DNA from: Membranipora membranacea
Lineage: Eukaryota; Bryozoa; Gymnolaemata; Cheilostomatida; Membraniporidae
Direction: 5' to 3'
Length of the DNA: 64,000 nucleotides
NCBI GenBank assembly: GCA_914767715.1
Contig: OU612067.1
Coordinates: 18,853,001 to 18,917,000 of the forward strand
Made by a program: the position numbers and the translations under genes. Positions 1-10,887 of this stretch are shown here, one piece after another. Below the pieces are notes generated by a model. The model searched no databases and was not told where the DNA came from. It was given only the letters and a program-made list of their open reading frames with translations. Each line of letters begins with the position of its first letter. Within the stretch, counting starts at the first letter, position 1.

Positions 1-1740
1 CCAGCAAATTATAATACTAGCTGCATAGAAATTCCCCTCATAGCAACCCATGCAATAACAAAAGAGTCCATTCATGAGTGTTATTTATCCCGACTACTGT
101 ATTATTATACTGTAGACAAATGTGATATTGATTCTCAAGGGCCATGTTTCATCGCAATTTAGTTCTAGTGGGAATATCAATATTAGTAGTAACCTGCCAA
201 ACATAGGTGTCATAATAATTATAGATTTGTATGAGAGAGCTACTAGTACTGTTGGCACTTGTGGGAGTGAGTGGTTAACTAGAGACTTATATTGCTCGTG
301 TGCTGACTTGTATCTGGGAGCTGACCGTTAAACTCCCTCCAGCATTATCTGAAAATCACCATCTATAGATCTGGAACTGACCTGGCGGCCTGCAACTGTA
401 AGTATTCATCATGCTTATGTTGCGGAGTCAAGAAGGCACTGGACTCCTTGGTTGAGTAGAGACTAAAATCTAGACAGTCATCAGCCACAATTCTAGCTGG
501 CCTTAGAGCTGGGTTTTACAATTCTAAGATATAAATCAGAATAATATGTCAAGAAACTGAGGCATATTCTAGTTTTGTCTAACGAGAATCTCATCACATC
601 TGTTATGAAGCAGTTACTACCACTGAGCAGTTCTGTATCTGTCTGAAGGAGTTTCTTGAGAAAGTCATCGATAAAATGATGTCATCATGTCTTAGACTCA
701 GACCAAATTCTTCATCTGTATATCAATCGGTGATTCTAAATATTCAATACGATCAAAGTCTAGTTGTTCTTCCTTCCTTGAAAAATACTCGGATCTCTCA
801 AATGAATACTTGTGAACAACATAAGCAGAGAGTAGTAAGAGCAGAAACAATGATGTGATCTACGTAGCAGCCAAATTCCGACAGCAAAGTTGTAACAATT
901 ATCAGGGTTTATACTTGTCAGTGCCACACTGGTCACTTCTCTATGAATAATGTTTGTAATTGTGACAAACACATAGATGAAGTAGTGGGTAGAGAGTGAT
1001 TTGGCTAATCATTCTTGATGATTTAATACAAAATGGTCCTTTGCCGTTGGACATTTGGCTGAATATTGAGGTTTTTTATCAATTTATTTCTCTCACCCTA
1101 AAGGGGTAAATGTGTTGCTGTGTTGTGTTGCTTAGCTTATTTTATGGTGAATTAATATCAGCGAGCACCAATTTTTGCTAGCTAAGGTTGGAGTTCATAT
1201 AACATGATGCGGTAGACAAAAGTTTGCTAGCCATAAATATCGCTGCAGTTTCTTTATTGCACCGTAGTGCCTGGATGAATGGGCTTCAAGTAGAATGTAA
1301 CCTTATCCACACCAATGCCCTGTAAGCAGTGATAGGGAAGTGGAAACTTGACATGTTTTATTAATGATAAGAGTCACCTTGTCAGCTCGGCGAGTTTACA
1401 AAACCCATTCATCCTCAGCTGACATAATAATAGATAAAGTATCGTTCCTCATAAAAAAAAGTTCCACTCAACAGCGCTGTGTATTTAATGGGGTCAAATA
1501 GTTATTACGTGTACAGTAGACCTGCATTAGTAGGTTATGTTGTGGTTGTAATGGATCATTAACTCCAACCTGTGTGATTTTAATCATTCTAGTTAGTCGA
1601 GGAAAAGTGAGAGGAGGAAATTTGCATGAAAGTAAAGAGAAGACGATAGTATAAACATCTAATCTACAGTTAGACGCTTCAAGAAAGGTGAGGATAAACA
1701 GAGAAGCAAGTTTACATCTGATCAACTCACATCTCTATCA

Positions 1741-1805
1741 TACCCACAGTCTAATAGTTCAGACTATCAGACTCAATTAGAGTCTGAGCTATCAGACTGT
1801 GGGTA
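1741..1805. repeat. Fold-back (hairpin) sequence 1
   Basis: The outer arms read TACCCACAGTCT at 1741-1752 and the reverse complement at 1794-1805. Pairing continues inward for about 25 bases with scattered single mismatches. The inner part (TCAGACT repeats) can also fold on itself, so the whole 65 bases is a nested palindrome. It lies two bases before a second hairpin. Confidence 0.7.
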
Positions 1806-1807
1806 TA

Positions 1808-1878
1808 TTGACACAGCACAGTGCTGCAAAACTCAGGATGAGGTTCATTCTGAGTTTTGCGGCACTGTGTTGTGTCAA
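1808..1878. repeat. Fold-back (hairpin) sequence 2
   Basis: Arms of about 32 bases run from 1808 (TTGACACA...) and back to 1878 (...TGTGTCAA), with a very short loop around 1843. There are three mismatches between the arms, and all three would be G-U pairs in an RNA copy of the + strand. No product is recognised. It could be a fold-back element or a hairpin-RNA source. Confidence 0.7.
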
Positions 1879-2486
1879 ATAAACTTTCCAGATTAAATAT
1901 GGTTTGATATATTAAGAGATTGATGGTAAAGTGTTCGGTATGTGTCTGAAAATTAAGTCTAAGGCTTGTGTTGAATAAGGTCCAAAGACAGACATTCAAT
2001 TCAGATTACAGATGGATGGAACAAGTCAGGAGGAAATTCATCTTTTCATTTACTATTAAAGTGAAATGAGTACTTCCAACTGAAAGAAGTATCTCACTAT
2101 GAAGATTTCACATCAAAACTTCCTGTCAAACATTGCCAAAGAATATTATGGTAATGGTTATCGTTGGCAATGAATGATACATTGCTTCATATCACGCATA
2201 GCCTCAAAACAAGCAAAATTTGTTCACCAGTATAACCTGATATGTGAAGAGTACATGAAGGCTTACTGCTGTAGTAGCGTTAATTCCCGTGGGCTGTACA
2301 TATTTTATATATGTAGGTAGCGAGCCTCACAAAGTAAAATACATGAGGGTGTTTATGACTTATTAGTACCTACTTTGCCCGACTTTATCCCTACTTGACA
2401 CAAGGAACTATTTTTATTCGGTTATCATCACTGTGGTCGATCCATATCAGTGGTTATCATACTTCACTCACTCCACATGTTATCAT

Positions 2487-2514
2487 CACAGAGTAAGGAT
2501 ATCCTTACTCTGTG
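2487..2514. repeat. Perfect 28-base palindrome
   Basis: CACAGAGTAAGGAT followed immediately by its exact reverse complement. A close relative (one mismatch, 32 bases) lies at 49753-49784, upstream of the SLC3-like gene. The two may belong to one family of tiny fold-back elements. Confidence 0.75.
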
Positions 2515-2604
2515 TTATCATCATGTTGATTGTTTTTGATTTTGTATTTTGAGCAGGAAATTGATTACTGTTTGAGACGCACTAACAGTTTAGAGTGAGA
2601 CACA

Positions 2605-4975
2605 ATGTCGTGTGCCTCATGCTGCCAGCGTCCCGCTGCTTACAACAGAGATGAGCTGAACGAGAAGTCAGACAAAGAGTCACTGTATGATAATCTGCCA
2701 TTGAGGATCCTGTTTCCGATAACTTTCTTCTGTGCCATGAGTAAGTGAGAGCATTTAACTCACAACCCAACTCCTAACCTGAATCTGCTCACTTTTTGCC
2801 TGGGTGTCTGGTAGTTTCATTTCATTATCACCGACCCCCAAAGAACGTTAGTCACTGGATCAAGTTTGATGATGTATTTTTAGCAGAGCGGTGTCGCTGA
2901 AATTGACCATACAACAGCTGTGGTAATTTGTAAACCCAGTAGTCCAATAGGAAAAGCTTCTATTATTTATAGATGAAACCACGGATAAAGGTGCCTGGGA
3001 TAAGAATTTCAATTATGGCTATGGATTGTCTAATATAAGAATTTAACGTGAATTAGTGAGTTTATTAAGAGGTGCCATTATCTGGATATAGGAAATAACA
3101 CATTTTGTCTTTAAGATATCATCATATCAGTAAAATTATCCAGCATTAATACAGATATTTTTGTCGTGAGTCGTATTTCAAGAACGTTTTTAACACCTGT
3201 ATGTCTGTTGTAGCTGGTATTGCTCTTTTGTGCCGCTCTTCACTTGGAGGGGAACCAATAGATGAAAGTTGTACCAGTGGAGACCCATGCGCAGCAGTAA
3301 GTCATCTGAACGTGTATCTCATCATTGGCGCTCTGATCACAGGTAACATAATCCTAGATATGATATATAAATACTCACTGGTATGACTGACTCAAGTATT
3401 GTTGATCCTGACCAAACACTACCAATCATCCACATCTCAATGGCTAACTTCAGACATGTTATCTTCCCTGATGTACAATTATGTTGGGATATTTATAATT
3501 GAGTGTTACCCTTCCATGTTTGAAAAGAGGACAACCTCTAATTTCATCTCCAAATATGGACCAAAAATGGTCCTCTATGTGATCCATTAGGCAATTATTT
3601 TAAGCGATGCATGAATCATCAAAACTGTTTCCCTAGCTAATAAGCTCAAATTGCAGAACCGAGAACAACTCGGTGAGGCTACTGGAATCGACGTTAGAAC
3701 TTATCAAATCAGCCCTCGCTTGCAATACTTGCATCGTGGGATAAGATGTCATATTAATATACTTTGACGTATATGACTTACTTTTGAAACTTTTAAATCA
3801 TCAATTTGGTCTAGTTCTCCTCATTCAGAATATTGATTTGAGAAGCATTATGACATCCTTTCGCTACCATAACCTACAGATGAGCAATTATCAATGTTGA
3901 TTATAAATAGACGAAGGCAAGTTGAGAGTTGCTTTCATTAAGTCTAGTGACCCTAAATCCCTACAAATTAGCTCTAGGTAGGCGTGAATTATGGGAAATA
4001 ATAATATGATCAATCTACAACAGACAGAGAACGACTTAAGCTTGTTATAAGCTGTGTTACCAAGTTTGTCTCGTACTATCTATTTGTCAGGTATCGCCGG
4101 TATAACAGGTATCGCCAGTGCTATACTCGTCTGCTACATACATAGTAAAAACTTTGATAGAACACAGCTTCCTTATCTTACAATAGATCATCAGCGATCA
4201 TCAAGACAGTAAGTAACCTCTATCATAGGCTGAAAACTTTTGTTAGAATCTATAGTTTGTTAAATATCAGTAATGACATATTCACTATGAATATTCTTCC
4301 GCTCATATTATATTTTAAGGTTTGTGATAATATTCTATAAAAAGCTACCAAGGAGAATTTTTGAATTGCTACATGTTGAATTCGGTGCAATAATTTCAAC
4401 ATCCTGTGCAGGAAGTGTGATTTGATCTTGAAGCAATCAGTTCAGTTTATGTTTAGATTTTTGCCATAGACCAGCTGTAGGGACTACACAAAATACGAGT
4501 TGCTGCCCTACACTTTCCAAACTTTGTCATTCTCACATTTTCATATTGTTGTAAAAATCATAACTCACTCATTTCCAGGCTCCAGAAGATGAAGAAAAAG
4601 ACAGAACATAGCGGCAGCATACTATCTACTAGTAAAGTTCGCCCACAAACGCTAAATGTGATACCAAAAATACAAGTATCCCCAACACCAGAGGTCCACT
4701 CAGAAAGTAGTTATACAACATGCTCAGGGAGCAGTCACCAAGCCTCCTCATCAGCAGAGCAAACATCAGGGGTGACACAACACCAAGGGGCGTACAATCA
4801 TATTCATTCAACTGAAGAACATTTTGGAGTTGTGCCATCACCGAGTTCTCAGCCTGCTGAGCATTATGAGCGGAGGAATACACTGCAGGGAAGATTAGAG
4901 CCGATAACAGAAGTCCAAAGTCCTCGCCATGGAACTCAGGCTATAGACAACAACGAGGAAAACACTCATCTATAA
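2605..4975 (+). CDS. Uncharacterised protein with two predicted membrane segments, 259 aa, four exons
   Basis: Exons 2605-2740, 3214-3342, 4091-4208 and 4579-4975 join with consistent phase (136+129+118+397 = 780 bases, 260 codons with stop). The ATG follows an in-frame TGA at 2596, so it is the first usable start in that exon. The N-terminus is Cys-rich (MSCASCC), which could be acylated. A hydrophobic segment lies at about residues 31-52. A short loop with two Cys (CTSGDPC, residues 65-71) follows, then a long Gly/Ile-rich segment at about 77-104. The remaining roughly 150 residues are polar and rich in Ser, Gln, His and Glu, and probably disordered. The likely topology is both ends in the cytosol with a small outside loop. 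I do not recognise the family. An AATAAA about 270 bases past the stop could be the polyadenylation signal. Confidence 0.72.
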
Positions 4976-7248
4976 CCAGAAATATGAGGATGGTGTCATG
5001 TTGTTAGCTGGTTGTGTAACTAATGGAATACATGACTTAATATTTGTACTCAGTGCTAGTAAGTTTGTATCTTTGTAGCCATATTTTGCTTTTTGTATGC
5101 AAGCTGTTGCTGGCAGACTATCGCATTCCTACTTGTTCATTGATAGAGAAATGTGAAATATAGCTATTCTGTTTTTAAACACTTTTATTGGCTATGGCAA
5201 TGCAATGGAATGTTTTCCGAAATGCGCCAGAAAAAAGAGAAAAAATAAAGCTTGAGAATGAAGATAAGTTAAATTTGATATCTATTAAATACGCCCGATG
5301 ACAAAAATCATCAGCATCATGAGCAGCCGTCACGTCCGGTTTCCTCTCATGGAATCTGTTGCCAGTTGCAGGAGGATGTCAATATTAACAGACAATGATA
5401 TCTCGTGATCATTGTATTGCAACAGTAATATTATAAAGTTTTTTGTGTAACAGTATATAAATATATGAATTCTTTTTAGCCGATTAATTCACTAGAATAT
5501 ATGAGACGGTATGTTTAAGGTTGCTCCCTGTTCAAAAACTCGTGACACCCTCACATTGTTACTGTTTGATAGTGGAATGCCAAACAACAATCCAACCTAG
5601 ACCTTTTAATATTTAAACTACGGCTCTTATATTGTGACTATTTAGACAACTAGTATGTTTCCTGTCAGCCAGTTTTAAAAAATTCCAGTCCGGTCTCTGC
5701 TGGCTCCCAAAATCATGTGCCCACGGACTACTCAACTACTCATTTATTAATCGAATTCTTATTATGACTCAAAGTATCATATCATTTTGTTTGTTGAATT
5801 ATCATGGGTTTTATCGTCTACTTAGGGAGTTGTCCGATAGTGCCTGTCATAGAACAACTCCTTACATAGCAAAGTAATTTCTGGTGCTCATAACATTACA
5901 ACAATGTGCAATGAAGGTAATGTCTAGAACTAGTTTAGCAATATCCCTCTGCCACCACAGAGGGAACAAAGTTGTTCAAAGTATGTCCGTCTGTATTGAT
6001 GAGCTAATATTGATATAAAAGGGGTTATTTATATATGTACTATCTGCAGAGGATTTATATTTCCTTAGATCTCTGGCCCTAACAGCGAATGCAAACTAAA
6101 TCCATGCACCAGTGATCTTAATCTCATTTGACTTTGTTGTTTACACAATCGATCACATCTATAACTCTCATGTGAGGAGCTCTGGGATAATTTCCACTCT
6201 GATCTGGAGCTGTTTACCTTGGCCTCTCCTACCCCACATACATCAGAAACTACTTCAGTCAACCAAAAGACCCAGAAACTCACTACGTCACACTTCACAC
6301 ATACCATACTCTCACTCTCACATCTCAACCATACTGACAACTATACTATATGTTACACCATACCATTGACCATGAGTTGTATCAGCATAAATAAAAAATG
6401 CCCAGCAGTTTTTGAGAACTGAAGAGGTGGTATCATATAACTAGTACTACCCCCCCCCCCCTCCCCAAGACATCACAGCTTCTGATATGAGTAGAGCAAT
6501 CAGTACCTTCAAAATCTCGTTAAAATGCCAATGATGAAAAGGAAAAGGGTGGTTGATGCAGTTGGTCTTCCCAATTCATTCTCATCAGTGAATGATTTTA
6601 CCTTTGCATGAAGTCGAATACTCATGCGTTATCATGCAGATATTGTTTACTTATTTTTTATTTTTTGAAGTAGTTATATGATACATAGGTATAGAACTAG
6701 TGTTAGGAGAGAGTGAGAGAGAACTGGTGGGAATGCTTAGAACACAGTTCCCACTGAATTCTGTTCAAAAAGCTGTGTGAAAAAGTCTCGTTTTGACCCG
6801 ATATCAATCATATTATCAATAAGACCATTACATATCTACATAATTGTTATGTTAGATTTGATATAGATATTGCAAAGCGATTTTTGACCTGGAGAGTAGA
6901 GTTTCCACAAAGAAAGAACTCCACCTAGACCACTATATATATAGGCCCAATAATAATATCAATTTTCATCCACCAGATTTTAATTGTGCTTTCATTGTTG
7001 TGCGTCTTCTTGGAATTGGTACCAGGAAATAGAGACTTATTGGCTCTGATTGATTGGGGAGCCAGCCAATCAGAGCCAACCTATGGTTACAGAAATAAAC
7101 TAGGACAATGGGTTTTAGGCCAATGACCTTTTCTTAGAATCATAATCACTATGGTTCCATGCTTCGATTTTGTGGTTCACTCCAATCTCGAATGGTTAGA
7201 ATCCAGTGGATTATAACCATTCCCATGATGGGAAAAACATGAAAAGAA
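4976..7248. other. Intergenic repeat-bearing region
   Basis: No gene is seen. About 5520-5880 is a diverged fragment of the large repeat found at 11885-12060 and 18585-18720. It shares the order: Ctcatgatat-like motif, three- to four-base-spaced AAACAAC/CACCACA block, then GGAGTTGTC...TAGAACAACTC. A run of 12 C lies near 6451. A 15-base inverted repeat (TTGGCTCTGATTGAT / ATCAGAGCCAA type) lies at about 7037-7080. About 7085-7140 resembles, in inverted orientation, part of the repeat near 15900-15950. Confidence 0.45.
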
Positions 7249-7332
7249 TCTGTCGCGGCCGGGACTTGAACCCCGGCGTGCAATCCCATTGAAGGCATTG
7301 TGTGCAAGTGTGCTAACCATTCAGCCGCGCCA
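7249..7332 (-). repeat. tRNA-derived sequence (SINE head or tRNA pseudogene)
   Basis: On the minus strand the sequence starts GGCGCGGCTGAATGGTTAGC and ends GGGGTTCAAGTCCCGGCCGC. It has an A-box-like and a canonical B-box-like block, a perfect 5-bp T stem, and an acceptor stem with one mismatch. The segment between them does not give a proper anticodon stem and is long, as in a Leu/Ser-type variable arm. It is therefore probably a SINE head or a pseudo-tRNA rather than a working tRNA gene. Confidence 0.55.
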
Positions 7333-10019
7333 ATTAGGACATAGGTTGAGTAAACACGGTATGGATATTCGCGTCCAAAAAGTCATTAGTCACAGTCGGA
7401 ATTTGACTTTAATGCCGTTTCCATGGGGCGATTACTCCCGAAATCCTTACAAAATCGACACATGGAACCATAGTGATTATGACATTGTTTGTATTTTTAA
7501 TCTCAGAAGTGTGAGTGACACTGACAGCTCCTTCGCTTGTTCATGTGATCACTCGGAGCCAGTGATAAACCACATTATGAGACAGATGTCTGATGACCAC
7601 TCTTTTCTAAGAATGTATCACGGAACATATGACAATCATGGCAGAAAAACAACATCAGCTACTGTGAAAAACTAAAGAGAAAAACTAGAAAGAAAAACTA
7701 GAACGAATAAAAGGCTTTGAAAGAATGGGACAAAAATACTTTGATAGCATCTTGCTGATATTTTATGTGGGATAAACGCTTTGTCTTGATCTCTGCTCTA
7801 GTTTCACCTTATTTCTACAGTTGTTTGTCCAAAAAATTACAGTACAGATAACAATAGCAGGAGATGATCACAGGTAATAATCAGTGTAGAAACAAAAACA
7901 GCCCCCTTTTGCTTTTGCTGATCAGATATAAGTTACCTTTTTGTGACCTTGGTAATCAAAGCTAACAGTTTAGAATGGATTGCTTGACAAAGTGGACTCT
8001 GTCTGCTTCCACAAATATTTCACTTGCTGTAAATGAGTCTATTTCTGGCGTGCTAAATTGTTGCACCTGCTGTTTTTCTGCAAAAAAGGCAAAAATTTTA
8101 TTTGGATTTTGAAATGTAAATAACACTAACCTCAAACAATGGATTGGAACACAACAAATCAGCCATGGCACTGAATCTAACCGACACACAACTAAGAAGG
8201 TAATAATGTCATAGCTGTTATCTATAGAGATGTCAGAGACAGAGTCATGGTAAATGCTTTTATGTGCCTAGTGCTAATTTTGCTTTCTGACACATATTTG
8301 TGTCAGCATGACTCATGAGGAAATGGCCGTTTTGTTTTGGGCTGTTCTAATAGCCGTCACGACTTAATTGACTGGTCGTTTTCAGCATGGTCTAGAATGA
8401 TGTCACAATAAAGTTGATCAGCTTCTATCACATGTGACAAATTAAAAAAACAATTCTTTATACAGTGTCTGATAGGTGGTCTCTGATGCTTCTTTATCAT
8501 AATAAAAATAAGAGGTTGTCAACTATATCAGTCAGTTTAGGACCCATATCAGTCAACCAAAAGCAACAAAAACTGATCGATGAGGATGAAAAGATAATTC
8601 GAGATGCCTTATAATTCAAATATACATAAACTGAATATTGTATATGTGACCAAAAAAATGTGTTTACGTGACAAAAAAGTTTTGTTTCATGTTCATGGAC
8701 TGAGTGTTTGAAGGTTTTCTTACGCTTTCATTTGATGAACAGTTCATTAATAGCCATCTATCAGATTTTATCGGATTCAGGTTTTGTGAGACCCAGCTAC
8801 AGCTTGAAGAACTTGATTCCAACTTTCGACTCCGGATATCGCTTTTGAAAACCAAGTAAATCACTTTTACCATAAACCTAGCGCCATGACCTATCCAAAT
8901 GTGGTATTGCACGACATAACGAGTTGTCACCTCTGACATTTTCTGGAGTTTCAATTATTTATGCATTTACGCAGCAGATTTTTCCATCAGATTTTTTGGG
9001 ATCATTGGGAGCAACCAAACTTTATTGATTGTCCCAATCACAGCTTATTAAAAGAAAAATCTGACGGAAAAATCCTACAGAAAATCTGTAGTGTGAATGT
9101 AGATTTACAGTACCAAACAGACAAATAGTATTTGCTGCATTATGAAATATAATGTTGCTTCAAATCTACCAGGACCTTGTAGCGAAAACTTCTGGTAGGT
9201 TATTGACTCATTTGTGGATATTATTTTTATCCGATCTCTCCTACATTAATTTGATGTGGTTTCATGTGAACCTAACAAACTATTTAAAATTGCCAGATAA
9301 ATAAATTTTTTTTTGTGTATTTCTTTAGGAAAGCCCTACTTCAGTTCTGCATACGCTCTCACCATGAAACGCGGCAAACCCATTATGTGGGGTATAATTC
9401 CTCGTTATGTTACTGAGTCTGAGTGTGTGGTGAAAAAAAAATCAACGCCTACCCGTTAATTATAATTAATAGATTGTTTATTTGCTATCAATAACCTCCT
9501 GACCGGGGACTGATAGAGGACATGTAGGGATTCAATTTTCTGAGGGATAATCAGTAGTTGAACAGAAAAAAAATCTATACTGTAGTATCTCAATCTATTG
9601 AATGTGCCATTGTGTCTGTAGATTTGGGCAGAGTGGCGGAATTCTGTGTTTTATTAGGTAGGAGGTAAGGGTTGCCTTGCTGTGAATATCAAGTTGAGGA
9701 GTACCCCATAGACAAAACTATGTTTATGTCTATCTAGGCTTAAACACAGAATTTTGCCACTCGGCCCAAAACTATGTTTATGTCTTTGGGGTACTCGCGG
9801 AGCTTCAATACAAACTTGGAGAAGCAATAATTAGAATACTAGATTACCACTACCAGTCCTCCAACCTTCTTAAGGTCAGACTTGTTCTCAAATGCCTTGA
9901 CCCAATATAATTACGCAAATTATTACGTGTAATACGGCAATTACGCAAATTCACAAACCTGGAGATCAAACCGTGTGTAAGAATTTGCAGGTCACTACAA
10001 CCAGGGAGTTTGGTCCCAA
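7333..10019. other. Intergenic region with transposon-like remnants
   Basis: No gene is supported. About 8200-8600 carries blocks (TGAGGAAATGGCC, CTTTATCATAATAAAAATA, AAAGCAACAAAAACTGATC) that recur at 14440-14570 and, inverted, at 20090-20400. It is therefore a dispersed repeat shared with the large tandem unit. Two copies of a short block around GACAAAACTATGTTTATGTCT lie at 9712 and 9765. The rest is AT-rich without visible structure. Confidence 0.4.
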
Positions 10020-10355
10020 ACTCCCTGCTACAACAAGGATGATCATCATCATCTTTGAAGCGGAGAGAGTTATCCTCTTTTGAGTACAGGTACTGGGACC
10101 CATAGTACCGCACCCTATACCCATGCCCACCGGAAATCCGGCTACTCTTCATATCAAAGAGGCAGGCGTTTTACTGCATGTGGGGTGTACAATCACTCAG
10201 TGGACATCCGGTATTTTTAGTCCCGTTCCGCAAGGTCCTGGCTAGAATGAATGGTGTGCCAGTACCAAATCAGAAATCACTGTCGGCGCCAGGAATTAAA
10301 CCTGAACCTCAAAGCCCGTACCCTTAACCATTAGACCACTCCTGACTCCTAAGGA
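10020..10355 (-). repeat. tRNA-headed SINE, near full length
   Basis: Read on the minus strand, the head near 10350 has A-box (GTGGTCTAATGGTTAAGG) and B-box (GGTTTAATTCC) blocks. A body of about 250 bases follows that includes GATATGAAGAGTAGCCGG and TACTCAAAAGAGGATAACTC. The same body occurs at 22340-22440 and 52018-52320, and the head at 35640-35745. The 100-residue open frame across it is a by-product of the element. Confidence 0.65.
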
Positions 10356-10731
10356 TGATTCATTTCAATGAACTGGTTCGGGTTTTCTATATGGGAGAGA
10401 GGAGAGATGCAGGTGACATCTGCATAAGTAAGCTACAATGCAGGAGTGACAACTGGAGAGGAAGCCATGTTGTGTAAACAACCTGTCAGTGTCACGCTGT
10501 TGATTTTGTCACGCTAGGACCACCAAGGGTGTCATGTAGTAGATTGTGTCGACCATAGACTTAATATTTAAGTCTACGGTGTCAACCAGAAGACCACCCA
10601 GGGTGCCATAGGGTTAAAAAGTAGGAGGATGGGCCAGTGAACTCTCTCCTCATTGGTTAGGCATAGCAAGCTTGTATATCCTATCATGAGGATTTCCAGC
10701 CATTTCATTGTTCAGTGTTTGCTGTCACAGC

Positions 10732-10754
10732 CATAGAGTTATAGTAACTCTATG
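10732..10754. repeat. Short palindrome (CATAGAGTTA type)
   Basis: Arms CATAGAGTTA and TAACTCTATG with a 3-base centre. The same arms occur at 43786-43813 inside an intron of the SLC3-like gene. Confidence 0.7.
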
Positions 10755-10782
10755 TTCCCAGCTAAGGTAAGGGGTATCGAAA

Positions 10783-10887
10783 CACAGCACACACACAGCA
10801 CAAACACAGCACAAACACAGCACAAACACAGCACAAACACAGCACACACACAGCACACACACAGCGCACACACAGCACACACACAGC
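10783..10887 (+). repeat. CA-rich minisatellite
   Basis: Tandem array of an 11-base unit of the type CACAAACACAG, passing into CACACACACAG. It is low-complexity DNA; the Thr/His/Gln-rich open frame across it is not a gene. Confidence 0.9.

Larger units (their letters stand above)
1..2604. other. Intergenic region upstream of the first gene
   Basis: I see no supportable coding exon here. Open frames are short, AT-rich, and lack paired splice signals with consistent phase. The stretch holds two adjacent fold-back sequences at 1741-1878 and a perfect 28-base palindrome at 2487-2514, listed separately. The promoter and 5' untranslated region of the gene at 2605 must lie in its right-hand part, but no clear core promoter stands out. 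Confidence 0.5.

Noticed and set aside
7249-7332. Functional tRNA gene
   Set aside because: A and B boxes are good, but no proper anticodon stem and loop forms and the acceptor stem has a mismatch; better seen as SINE or pseudogene.
7289-7675. 128-codon open frame on the + strand
   Set aside because: It begins inside a tRNA-derived repeat and has no recognisable domain, splice context or composition shift.
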